A DNA stretch of 64,000 bases from Phyllostachys edulis (taxonomy: Eukaryota; Streptophyta; Magnoliopsida; Poales; Poaceae), in the NCBI GenBank assembly GCA_036346405.1, contig CM070554.1, positions 44,849,058 to 44,913,057 on the forward strand, written 5' to 3'. This document shows positions 21,402 through 31,230 of the stretch, one piece after another. How positions within the stretch are numbered: the first letter of the stretch is position 1; every line of letters begins with the position of its first letter. The position numbers and the translations under genes are program-made. The notes below the pieces were generated by a model. The model searched no databases. It was not told the origin of the DNA and was given only the letters and a program-made list of their open reading frames with translations.

Positions 21402-22085
21402 ATGTCGGAGCAAATCATGAAGTGGTTGCCTTCGGAATTGAGCAAGAAAAAACTTGAGGCGTTGGAGAGGATCGGGATGCTTCCAAACAAGAACCTGATC
21501 AAATGGAGATTGGCAATCGGAGAGCATTTTCCGAGCCGCGAAGATGGAGAAATCCCCGTTTTCCTCGCCTACATCGAATGTGGGCTGAGGTTGCTTGACA
21601 CAAATTCCTCCTCCGCGTTCTTCAAGATACGGGTGGAATCGTAAATTTGGCTCCAATTCCATCGCCAATATCGAGATTTTCACCTATTTGTGTGGGCATA
21701 CCTGGGAGTGCCACCGAATTTGAGGCTCTTCAGGTATTTCTACCGAATGGTGATGGGGAGAACCACGGCGACTCCTGGAGAATGTACATTGCACCTTCAC
21801 AACGGGAGGGCTGATGAATACATCCATATGTACTCGAAATCCTCGTGGTCATCATGGAAGAAGAACTGGTTCTACATGACGGTTACGAGAGACGATGGCC
21901 TCTACTTCGCCGGAATTAGAGCAAATGAAAACCCCATGGAGAAATACCAAGGAGAAGACAGGGTGATCTAAGATGGGCGGATGCCATCTATGACCCATGA
22001 AGTCAAGGGCTTGACCTCCTAGCATGTGGTGAGAGATTTCACCAAGCGTCAGATTAGCCCTCTGAAGCTTCGGACTCATTCCCTG
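21402..22085 (+). pseudogene. Antisense ORF of the Tat element, 5' part ('putative gypsy type transposon' domain)
   Basis: The gene starts at ATG 21402 (MSEQIMKWLPSELSKK) on the strand opposite gag-pol. It contains the N-terminal domain known in grasses as Transposase_28 / putative gypsy type transposon: REDGEIPVF near 21539-21565, then after a frame change TYLC..YLGVPPNLRLFRYFYRM near 21680-21750, then GECTLHLHNGRADEYIHMY and SSWSSWKKNWFYM (about 21778-21879). The end reads VVRDFTKRQISPLKLRTHS up to 22085. A frameshift near 21640 and stops near 21970 and 22020 break it. The coding sequence resumes in frame at 32986, beyond the copia inserted at 22086. A precise role is not known; such antisense ORFs are found in Tat elements. 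Confidence 0.75.
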
Positions 22086-23826
22086 TGTGGATATCATGGA
22101 GATATGCTCATGATCTTAGGATGATGAAACAATTAGCAATGGCTTTGATGGTTTGAAGTTTCACGCGTTTCCGGCGAACTTAGAAAAGCTGACAGTCATA
22201 TGCGGTCGATCAGCAGCTTATGTGGGCGGTCGAGCCGGCTGGCGTGGTCCGACCGCCAAAGCTGAATCGCTACGACCGAAGTTTAGCCAATGTTGAGATA
22301 TTTGGCAAATTGATTTTGGGGTAAGTCATATCCATGTTTATTGTTGTGTAAGTGTTGCATATTGCATGTTTTGAGCTAACGTGGGTCAAGTTGTGAAGAA
22401 CTTGTTCCCGGAGACGATTTCTTTGTCTATTGCTGTGCAGGTGGCTTGCAGATCAACGACGGTCAACGGCGAGGAGGATCGGGACTAAGCTTGGAGAGCT
22501 GAGGTCCAGAATGATCATGGATGCCGGGTGAGGTCAAGTGACTCAAGCATGGCGCAGAATGGACGAGGTTGATCGAACGGGCAGTTCGATGCAGCTAGTT
22601 GGATCAAGCGGTGTGGGGGTCGGTGCAAGTGCCTTGGTGGCTCCGATGGGATTCAGACGGGAGAGACTTGCCGACATGATGAGAGCCGTTGATCAACCTA
22701 CACGTGGCAGAGTAGGCAATTGCTTCGACAGGATTGGACTCGGTCCATGGAGAAGGATCGAGAAGGGGTATTTTGGTAATTTTACCAAATACCGCCTTTG
22801 TGACCTTTCGGCTAAACATGGCGCGACGGCGCAAGGGAAGCGGTTTAGGTCAAGAGAAGTGAAGAAGGTGCTTTAAAATGCGTGCGTGTGTGACCCGTTG
22901 TTGTTGGGCCTTAACGGGAGCCCATTAGGGTTAATTCTTTAAAAGGTCTAAGCCTCCACATAAATAGGGGTGGCTGCTGTAACACAGCCCCCAAGCACTC
23001 GATTTGCAAACCCTAGTTTGGTGTTAGGGTTTAGGGAAGAAAAGAGAGGCTTAGGCTTTAGAGAGATGGATGGTGTGTGTGCTCATGGATTGAGCTCTTG
23101 TCCTCCTTGAGGGAGTGGCTGTAACCACGAATCATCAATAATCAATCAATCCTTGCAAGTTCTTTGAGATGAGCTCTCTTCGTTCTTTTCTTGTTCTTGC
23201 ACCTTATTTTGATGATTTTGAGTGCTTTCTTGATCCTGTGGTTTTTGGTTGATTTCGTGCCCTCCTACTCCTTGCTGGGACATGTGGGAACATATCTAAG
23301 ATCATCTAGATCATCAATCTCCCACGAGCAAGTGTTGGATCAAGTTTTCGTGTTTTGCCTTGTTTTGAACCCTCCTTCGTAAAACTGAAAAAGATAGAAA
23401 CTTTGGTATGGATCTCTGTGATCTTTGATTGGAATAGGTTCCTAATATCTTAGAGAAGGTGTGTCTCAAATTTCGTGGTGTTTGGCCTTATGGATCAAAA
23501 GTTAGACCAATTTTAGTTTTGGCTTTCAAGCTGATTGTCCTGTTCATCGACCCTGAGGTCTCGACCACCAGATGCCCGAGGTCATCCGGCTGAGAGGTCT
23601 GACCGCCCATTTGCCCGAGGTCATCCCGCCTTTTGATTAAAATTTTGGTTTTGGTTTTTGCTTTGGGGTTTTGTTTGTGGATTCAACACTAGTCCTCTAC
23701 AAGATTTGTATATTAATCTTCATAGCTTCCATAGCTAATGGAGTGATACAGATGTTGAATCTAATCAAGGTGAAAAATAGCGAAAGCGTCTATTCATCCC
23801 CCTCTAGTCGCCTTTTCGGTCCTACA
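22086..23826 (+). repeat. 5' LTR of the Sirevirus-like copia
   Basis: Nearly identical to 31231-32985. It contains a GGCGGTC..GACCGCC inverted repeat at 22226-22256, a TATA region CATAAATAGG (22959-22968), and two copies of a GC-rich GAGGTC-containing unit at about 23555-23632. The 112-codon frame at 22538-22876 is present in both LTRs but differs between them and resembles no known protein. Confidence 0.93.
22959..22968 (+). promoter_or_regulatory. TATA box of the 5' LTR
   Basis: CATAAATAGG followed by GGTGGCTGCTGTAACACAG. The 3' LTR has TATATAAATA-type sequence at the same place (32073-32082: CATATAAATA), so the 5' copy has lost a base of the better consensus. Confidence 0.55.
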
Positions 23827-23828
23827 AT

Positions 23829-23841
23829 TGGTATCAGAGCC
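23829..23841 (+). other. Primer binding site (tRNA-iMet type) of the Sirevirus-like copia
   Basis: TGGTATCAGAGCC two bases after the LTR end, complementary to the 3' end of plant initiator methionine tRNA, the usual primer for minus-strand synthesis in plant copia elements. Confidence 0.9.
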
Positions 23842-23882
23842 CGGTTAGCTCTTCTCATAGATCTTAACCGGTCTTTGGAGCC

Positions 23883-24856
23883 ATGGCGACTGACAAGTAT
23901 TCGACCAAACCACCTATGTTCAAGGAGTTGATTTTGCTTCTCGAAGGCACGCATGCATGCCTACATCGAGGCTCAAGGGCACGCTTATTTGGCTTAAGGT
24001 CAAAAATCCATATGTCGTGCCGACCAATGACGATGTGATCACTCCGGATGTTGAGGCTAATAGCAAGGCTCGAACTTTCGATCCAAGGTCTTAGTCGATC
24101 CGAGTTTGAGCGCGTGGCTCATTTGAGGTCCGCTCATGAGATCTTGAGGACCCTTTGTGACTACCACGAGGGTTCTATCATGATCAAGGAAGTGAGATGT
24201 AACCACTCAAGAAAGAATACTCAAAGATCGAGCAAAGGCCTGGTGAGTCTTTAGATGAGCTGTGGGGGAGGTTCTCCAAGATTCTTCATGACCTTCGCGC
24301 TGTTGATCTTGTTTTCACCGAGTCTGAGAACGCACGCCAGCTTTTGGGTGCTCTTGATGTGAAGGTCTGGGGGATGAAGATCACATCCATCAATGACAAC
24401 ACTACTGTCATGAGTGAGCTTACCATGGATAAGCTCTACTCGAGGTTGAAGACGCATGAGATTGACTTTATCTCGCGTCTCCCCAAGACAGAGTCGATGG
24501 CTTTGGTGGTCGACCCATCTAAGGGTAGCTTGACTGATTCCTTTGAATTTGGCTCATCTGGCTTTTCTTTGTCAGCTTTACATTCTTTGAGCGATGAACA
24601 GCTAGAGAAGCTACCTGAGGATGATTTAGCCCTCCTATCCACCAAATTCTCGAGAGTTTACAACAAAATAAGGAACAGGAGGAGAGGTGGCCCTGCCACT
24701 TGTTTCGAGTGTGGTGAGCCTAACCACATTCGCCTCCAAGTGCCCCAAGTCAAGGGCAAGGAGGAGAAGGACTCTCGAGGCGCCATCAAGCCAAAGACAA
24801 GAAAGGCAAGAAGCCAAACTATCGCAAGTTCGTCACCAAGTCCTTGCCGCTCTTGA
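23883..24856 (+). pseudogene. Gag, N-terminal part with zinc knuckle (Sirevirus-like copia)
   Basis: Starts at ATG 23883 (MATDKYSTKPPMFKE) shortly after the PBS. Frames change near 23950-24200. The conserved gag core is readable from about 24190 (KKEYSKIEQRPGESLDELW) through LLGALDVKVWGMKITSIND (24343 on) and ELTMDKLYSRLKTHEID. Near 24702 there is CFECGEPNH, the first half of a CCHC knuckle whose last Cys is lost. Gag packages element RNA into virus-like particles. The retained downstream open region at 25043-26164 is the long C-terminal extension typical of Sireviruses. Not functional as it stands. Confidence 0.82.
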
Positions 24857-25042
24857 GAGTGTGAACATGAGCGATGTGGACTCGGAGAAGGAGGACGGCT
24901 TAGCGATGACTCTCATGGCAAGAAGAAGGCCCAGACTTCACTCTAAGATGTGCTTCATGGCTAGCGATACCATGACGTCGACTCCTCCAACGATTTACCT
25001 TTTTTCAATGATCCCGATGAGGTACGTCCTTCACTTACTAGT

Positions 25043-26164
25043 ATGAAACGTGCTTTAGCCTATGCTGAAAAGAGAATGTATAAGCAAGAAAAAATGATTA
25101 GGAAACAGGATGCCATGATTGATGATTTGAACTTAGAGGTTGATAGGCTCAAATCCATTAATCCTGCTGATGATTGTGATTCTAGCTCTAGCTTGCTTAA
25201 TGAACTAGCAAATCTGAAATCTGCTCATTCCTCTATTGCTAGTCAACTGAAAGATGCTTTTGATGAACTAGAAACTCTCAAGTCTAGTCCTGCTTGCATG
25301 AATGCCATTGCTTTAGATGTGACTACTGTTGATGCTATTCCATTATCTTGCTCAAATTGTGCTTTGCTTGAATTAAAATTGGATAGCGCTATGAAAGAAT
25401 TGCAGAAATTTGATGCTAGTCACATGTGTTCTCATTGTGAGGATAGTAGGATTAAAATGAAGGAGATGACTGAAATGGTTCTTTATTCTAAAACTGCTTC
25501 TTGTGAAAACTGTGTTAAACTCACAATTGAGAATGATGCTTTAAACAAGACACTAGAAGAGAAAGCTAAAATTGAACAATCCATGTCCATGACTGCTTCA
25601 AAGAAAGTTGTTGATTCTGATTCTTGTACTCTTTGTATTGAACTTGGGCATAATGTAGATAAGATACAAGAAGCTTTTAGAGTTAAGTTCAAAGAGCAGT
25701 TGGATAAGATTAGGGATAACTATTGTGTGTCTTGTGAGGCTTTGAAAGGTGAGGTAGCTCATTATAAGGAAAAATCTGATAGGGCTAGCAAGTCAAATAA
25801 GTGTGCTTCTTGTTATGAACTAGCCAAAAAAAATAACTACCTTAAAGAGACACTTGAGAGATTTATTGGTGGGAAGAAGAACCTCAACATGATTCTAGAC
25901 AAATCTAAGGTGAGTGTGAATAATAGAGGTCTAGGATTTGATTCCCTAGAGCATACCAAGAACCATCCACCTAAGGTTATTAAAGCTGTTGAGAGTGGCC
26001 TGTTTAAGGTACAACCCTCTAAGCCATCCAAGATAGTCTTTAAATCTGCTGGTTTTGCCCAAACCACTTCTAGCAAGATAGGTGCTTCTACTTCATTAGG
26101 TCAGACCCCTCAAAAGGTCAAGTACCATTGCACCTTCTCGCAAGAAGAATGGCCACATTGTTGA
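25043..26164 (+). CDS. Gag C-terminal coiled-coil extension with six CxxC motifs
   Basis: An uninterrupted 373-codon stretch, the longest open one in this element. Residues 1-80 and 107-280 are heptad-rich and charged, fitting coiled coil. Six CxxC pairs occur at residues 103-106, 129-132, 154-157, 195-198, 228-231 and 254-257, mostly spaced 25-41 residues, between helical segments. The tail (281-373) is basic and ends next to a degraded second zinc knuckle (YHCTF near 26125). Known Sirevirus Gag proteins have a large coiled coil used in self-assembly. In the ancestral element this was part of Gag rather than a separate gene; the ATG at 25043 is an internal methionine. It sits between the gag core and protease and has no host-gene parallel that I recognise. 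Confidence 0.7.
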   Translation: MKRALAYAEKRMYKQEKMIRKQDAMIDDLNLEVDRLKSINPADDCDSSSSLLNELANLKSAHSSIASQLKDAFDELETLKSSPACMNAIALDVTTVDAIPLSCSNCALLELKLDSAMKELQKFDASHMCSHCEDSRIKMKEMTEMVLYSKTASCENCVKLTIENDALNKTLEEKAKIEQSMSMTASKKVVDSDSCTLCIELGHNVDKIQEAFRVKFKEQLDKIRDNYCVSCEALKGEVAHYKEKSDRASKSNKCASCYELAKKNNYLKETLERFIGGKKNLNMILDKSKVSVNNRGLGFDSLEHTKNHPPKVIKAVESGLFKVQPSKPSKIVFKSAGFAQTTSSKIGASTSLGQTPQKVKYHCTFSQEEWPHC

Positions 26165-26165
26165 G

Positions 26166-26607
26166 TTCTCGCTCAGTAGAGCCAAGATTGAGAGGAAGGA
26201 GAGGATGAGTACCTTGAGAACCATTAGAGGAGTTCCTTCACCTGCTGTTCTTTCTAGAGCTAGGCAGCCTGTCTTTCCTGCTAGACATAGGCCTAGGTTC
26301 GTAGATGACTTCTTTGACTCCTTTGGTGGTTCTAGGCAACGTTCTGGTTTAGGATTTCGTGAGGAGAGACTGCAGGTAGCATCTAGACAGGGGGAGTACC
26401 GACCTTTTGGTAGGTCGATTCGGAGAGGTCTAGGTGGTTCTCGTGTGCGTTCTTATGATTTTGCTCCTAACCATTTTACTGCTGCTTCTACTGTTTTGCC
26501 TAAGCATCGTGTGACTCAGTACTGGATTCCTAAGTCTTTTATCACTAACCCCAGTACTGAGGCACAGATGTTTCTTGTTCGTGCCTTGTAGGTCCGTCGT
26601 GCGAGGA
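26166..26607 (+). pseudogene. Basic Gag-protease linker with degraded second zinc knuckle
   Basis: Continues from the coiled-coil region after a frameshift near 26130-26165, where a second CCHC knuckle (HCTF..GHIVEF) is readable across two frames. An open stretch 26205-26591 follows, rich in Arg, Ser and Gly (for example RSIRRGLGGSRVRSYDF), consistent with an RNA-binding linker. It ends in QMFLVRAL before a stop at 26589-26591. Only its position and composition support the call. Confidence 0.55.
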
Positions 26608-27990
26608 AGGAGGACAGATGGCTTGTTGACTCCGGGTGCTCTCGACACATAACCGAGGATTCTAGATGGTTCTCCTCCCTCACACGTGCATCCGGCAATG
26701 AATTGATCACATTTGGGGATGCTTCTACCGGGACCGTGACAGCCAAGGGCATAGTGCGCGTCAACAATAAGTTCATGCTCAAGGACGTCGCTTTGGTAAG
26801 TAAGTCCGAGGTATAATCGCTTCGCTTTCACCGCTTGATGAGGGTCTAGAGGTGAGATTTAAGAGTGGTGAGTGTAGAGTTCTAGATTCCTCCGTGAGCT
26901 TGTATTTAAGATCTCTAGGTTTGAGAGGATCTTTTGTGCCGATTTCAAGTATCTCTTCTGCTTCTAGCCCTAGGTGTCTTGTAGCTTCCGACTCCCATGA
27001 TCTAGTGTTGTGGCATCGTGAGGCTTGGACACATAGGCTTCATCACTTAACTAGAGTCGAGAGCAAGGATTTGATTAGAGGTTTGCCTAGGCTAAAGGTG
27101 TTAGAGACCTTGTTTGCTCACCTCAGAGACATGGTAAGATGGTTTCGCTTCTCATCCACCTCTTACCTTAGTGATGACAGATGGACTGTCGGCTCACTTA
27201 GACACTTGCTGGTCCTTCTAGAGTTCAACAATGGGGGAAATGGTATGTGCTTGTGATTGTGGATGATTACTCCGTATTCATGGGTTTATTTTCCGGTTTC
27301 TAAGGACGAGGCATTTGGCTTCTTTAGAGAGTTGGTCCTTAGACTTGCTGTTGAGCTTCCTGGAGCATTGAGAGCCATTAAGAGTGACAATGGGACAGAA
27401 TTCAAGAATTCTTCTTTTGCCACTTTTTGTTCTCGATAGGGGCTTGAGCACCGCCATCACCTAGAGTTCCCCAACAGAATGGAGTGGTAGAGAGGAAGAA
27501 CAGACCCTTGTAGAGATGGCTGTGACCATGCTAGATGAGCATTCCACACCTAGGAGGTTTTAATGAGGCGATCTCTCTGCATGTTATATCTCTAATAGGG
27601 TTTTCTTGAGATCTGTAATTGGTAAGACTTCTTATGAGCTCAGATTTGGTCATAAGCCCAAAGTTTCTCATTTCAAGATTTTTGGTTGCAAGTGCTTCAT
27701 TCTTAAACATGGCAACCTTGATAAATTTGAATCTAGATGTTCTAATGGCATATTTCTTGGATATCCTGCTCATTCTCGTGGCTATCGTGTATTTAATTTT
27801 GACACTAACAAAGTTGTTGAGACTTGCGAAGTCACTTTTGATGAGGCTAGTCCCGTACTAGACCCGATGATGCAGTACACGTGTTTCGAGAGCATCTTCG
27901 CCGATGATGACTCGAGGATGAGGACCCAATCCATCCTCAAGTCCCTTCGACTTGGTTGGAGAGCCTGCTTCCTACTACACCACTTCAGAT
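26608..27990 (+). pseudogene. Copia protease and integrase
   Basis: Protease active site as WLVDSGCSRHIT at about 26620-26655, followed by GNELITFGDASTGTV (26695-26740). GAG-pre-integrase follows with LVLWHREAWTHRLHHL (27000-27050, altered spacing). Integrase core follows with VIVDDYS near 27249-27275, AIKSDNGTEFKNSSF (27373-27415) containing the second catalytic Asp, and a QQNGVVERKN motif with the catalytic Glu near 27470-27500. The integrase C-terminal region (KTSYELRFGHKPKVSHFKIF, 27621-27680; SNGIFLGYPAHSRGYRVF) is well kept. Stops and frameshifts separate the pieces. Confidence 0.85.
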
Positions 27991-28219
27991 GAGCAAATTT
28001 CATCCTACCTTCACCGACGATCGAGTGGCTCGCTCCTACCTCCACAACCCATGAGGTAGAGGCCACTTCAAAGACTGAGAGCTCCTCTTCAGATTCAATG
28101 ACAAAGATCCACCGAGCAGATGATTGGGGATCTTCATGAGAGAGTCACTCGCCCAGTGTTCATTTCTCCCGATTCCCATGCACATTCTACTTTTGTTGCT
28201 TCTTTTGAACCCCGAGATG

Positions 28220-29727
28220 TCACCCATGCTCTTTCTCGATGCCTCTTGGGTCAATGCCATGCATGAAGAACTTAAAATTTTGAAAGAAACAAAGTCTGAC
28301 CTTAGTTGAACCTCCACCTAATCATAATGTAATTGGAACAAAATGGGTTTTCAAAAATAAGCAAAGTGAAGATGGGTTGGTAGTTCGAATAAGGCTAGGC
28401 TTGTAGCACAAGGGTATTCCTGTAGAGAGGCTTAGACTTTGAGGAGACCTTTGCTCTCAGAGCTAGATTAGAAGCCATTCAGATTTTGCTAGCATTTATG
28501 CATCCAAGGGCTTCAAGCTATTTCAAATGGATGTCAAAAGTGCTTTTCAATGGTTTCATAGAAGAAGAGGTCTTTGTCAAGCAACCACCTGGTTTTGAAA
28601 ATCCTAAGTTCCCAAACCATGTTTTTAAACTCTCCAAAGCCTTGTATGGATTGAAGCAAGCTCCTAGAGCTTGGTATGATAGGCTTAAGAGTTTCTTGCT
28701 CAAAAATGATTTTAAAATAGGAATGGTTGATAAAACCTTGTTCACTCTCAGGCATGGTAGTGACTTTTTGATGGTTCAGATTTATGTGGATGACATTATA
28801 TTCGGTGGTTCTTCTCATGCTTTGGTGTCTATATTTTCAGATTCTATGAGCAAGGAGTTCGAGATGAGCATGATGGGCGAATTGACCTTCTTCCTTGGTC
28901 TGAAGTCAAGCAACTGAAAGAAGACACCTTCATTCATCAAAGTAAGTATACAAAGGACCTTCTTCGGTGCTTCGACATGGGAAGCAGTAGGCCAATGTCT
29001 ACTCCCATTGCCACGACCACCGTGGCCGACCTCGATGAGGATGGAGAGCCCGTGGACCGTAAGAGTACCGCAAAGATGATTGGCTCCTCCTCTACCTCAC
29101 AAATACGAGGCCGACATACAGCTTTGTTATGTGTCCTGTGGCGCGATTTCAGCTTCCTCGAGCTTCTCATCGCAAGCAAAGGCCGTCGATATTCGTGTAC
29201 CTTCGTGACACTCTTGACTTTGGACTTTGGTATTCTTCTTCTTCTCGCTCTCTCCATTCGCGCTTTTTCGATGCTGATTTTATGGGTGTAGAGTGGATAT
29301 GAAGAGTACTTCCGCACTTGTCATTTCTAGGCATATCTCTTATCTCTTGTTCATCTAGGAAATAAATTTCTGCATACCCTTTGCCGAGGCCGAGTATGTA
29401 GTCAGCAGCCAATGAGTTGCTCTCGTGTTCTCTGGATCTTGTCTACTCAAGGGACTATGGGTTGTCTTTGGGTAGTGTTCTCTTTTACTCAGGACAACAC
29501 TTTTGCCATTAACATTGCTAAAAACCCAAAGGCAACATTTTAGGACTAAGCACATTGATGTTAAATATCATTTCCTTAGAGACCATGTTGAGAAGGGTGA
29601 TGTTGTGCTTCACTTTGTAGAGTCCGAGCAGCAGGTTGCGGATATTTTCACTAAAGCTCTTGATTCTTCTCGTTTTGCTTCTTTGCGGGGAGAATTGGAG
29701 GTTATTTGTTCTCTTGGCCTGCTTTGA
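28220..29727 (+). pseudogene. Copia reverse transcriptase and RNase H
   Basis: RT starts near WVNAMHEELK (28247 on). After broken frames the open stretch 28486-28917 has VKQPPGFENPKFPNHVFKL, ALYGLKQAPRAWYDRL and the catalytic motif YVDDIIFGG near 28783-28809. It is followed by a YTKDLL motif and MGSSRPMSTPIATT (28977-29018). RNase H is readable at 29390-29727 with AEY, a TKHIDVKYHFLRDHVEKGD stretch and VADIFTKALDSSRFASLR, then a natural-looking stop at 29725-29727. A long segment between 29020 and 29390 is scrambled. The order integrase then RT is the copia order. Confidence 0.87.
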
Positions 29728-31230
29728 GGGGGAGTTTACTCTTTTTGCATTCATTTGTATCATAATGCATTTTACATTTCAGCAACTTGCATTGTAATAT
29801 AACCTTGTGGAGCTTTGATTATTATTCTTGTATGACTTGATTTCATGCTTTATACCCTGCCATGTCTTGTGCTAGTTTGCTAGACTTCTTTATGGCTTTT
29901 TATGTATAGCTTAGCTTTTGCCATACTAGCTTTATTATCTGTGAGCAAATTGAATCAAAACATGACTTGTTTGATCTTGTGACTAGTTTTGCTGTAGTGA
30001 TCCTCTTATGATTCATGCCATGTCATATAGGCTTCTTTGAGTCTTGAACTTATTCTGAGTTTCAAACTGAGCTATGATATTTCTTAAGTCAAGCAAATGA
30101 AAAATGAGCTTTTTATGTGCGAAAAAACTGATCTCACCACTTCTTTCTCATGAGACGCCTTGCCATTGCACTAGGCATGAACTCAGGGGGAGTTTTGGAT
30201 GACCCAGACTATTCTCTTAAGCTTTTGTTGCTTGCGATGGTCGCAGTGAGGCTTGAGATCTAGCACAATGCTAAGAAAACAAATTGGCAATTGGTTGAAG
30301 CTTAGAAGGCGCTTGTGGATGGCTCCTAGTCCAGACTTGCTTTGCTAAGATAAAACCAATCATTTTTAGCAAAGTGCTCAATGTGCTAAATTCTAAATGC
30401 TTGATCAAATTGTTTCAAATCAATGCTCAAACTTGACTCTTTTTCTAGGTTCGCTCAATCTCGCTTATAGACATGGCCCGACTCATTTTTGGATACCTTT
30501 AGTGAAACTATGATCTTGAGCACCTCGCCATGCTATCAATTCATTTAATCTCAGATTATTGCTATTTTGGCCTTAGTCAGGTTTGTATATGTTTTGCCAT
30601 GATTGAATATAGCGCTCTTCACATAATATGGCTTGGTGTAATACTTGTACAGTCTTTTTGGATAATCTTCATGGCTCCTTTTGCTCAAGTTAAAAAAAAA
30701 AAAAAAAAAACTGAAAAATTACAAAATTGCAGCCATTCCATTTCATTCATGCTCTATCTTCTTCCATGCACCTTGATGAATCCATTGTCAAAGGGGGAGA
30801 AAGATTGGTCAAAAATGTTGTTTTTAGAGTTTTTTGGAGTCTTAGGGAGAAATTGGTTTTTCTGGAAATTTGGTGATCATAGTGAGTTGGAACATCTCAA
30901 TTGCATTCTTTTGGTCTTATTTGCCTTTTCTGAATTTGATTTGCAATTTTTGAAGACTCACAATGATTAAAGGGTCAAATAGAACAATTGTTCTTCCATA
31001 TGGACCTAAGTGAGATTTTTGGATATTCTTTGGAAATTGAAGCTTTTGTGCTTTCTTTTGCCTTATCTCACTTGCTTATGCTATTCTGGAGCTAGCTTGG
31101 TCATTTTCTTTGCTTTTTCTTGCATTTGGACCAAGTTGTGCATTTGCGCGAAAACTGCGAGTATTTTACTTTTCAAACCCCAAAACTACATTTTTTGAGA
31201 AATTGCTAATGTGTTCATCAAGAGGGAGAT
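29728..31230 (+). other. Sirevirus-like 3' non-coding region with repeated PPT-like tracts
   Basis: Between the RNase H stop and the 3' LTR there is no supported gene. GGGGGAG-type purine tracts occur at 29726-29733, 30185-30192 and 30791-30800. The LTR-adjacent one, AGAGGGAGAT (31221-31230), is the functional PPT position. A 19-A run lies at 30692-30710. The 146-codon frame 30530-30970 runs across the A-run and shows no envelope-like features. Repeated PPT-like motifs in this region have been described for Sireviruses. Confidence 0.7.

Noticed and set aside
25043..26164. Idea that the 373-codon coiled-coil frame is a host gene
   Set aside because: It lies between gag and protease of a copia with matching LTRs and perfect target duplication, and Sireviruses have such Gag extensions.
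30530..30970. 146-codon frame as an envelope-like gene of the Sirevirus
   Set aside because: It crosses a 19-A run, has no consistent signal peptide or transmembrane plus ectodomain layout, and sits in the known non-coding 3' region.
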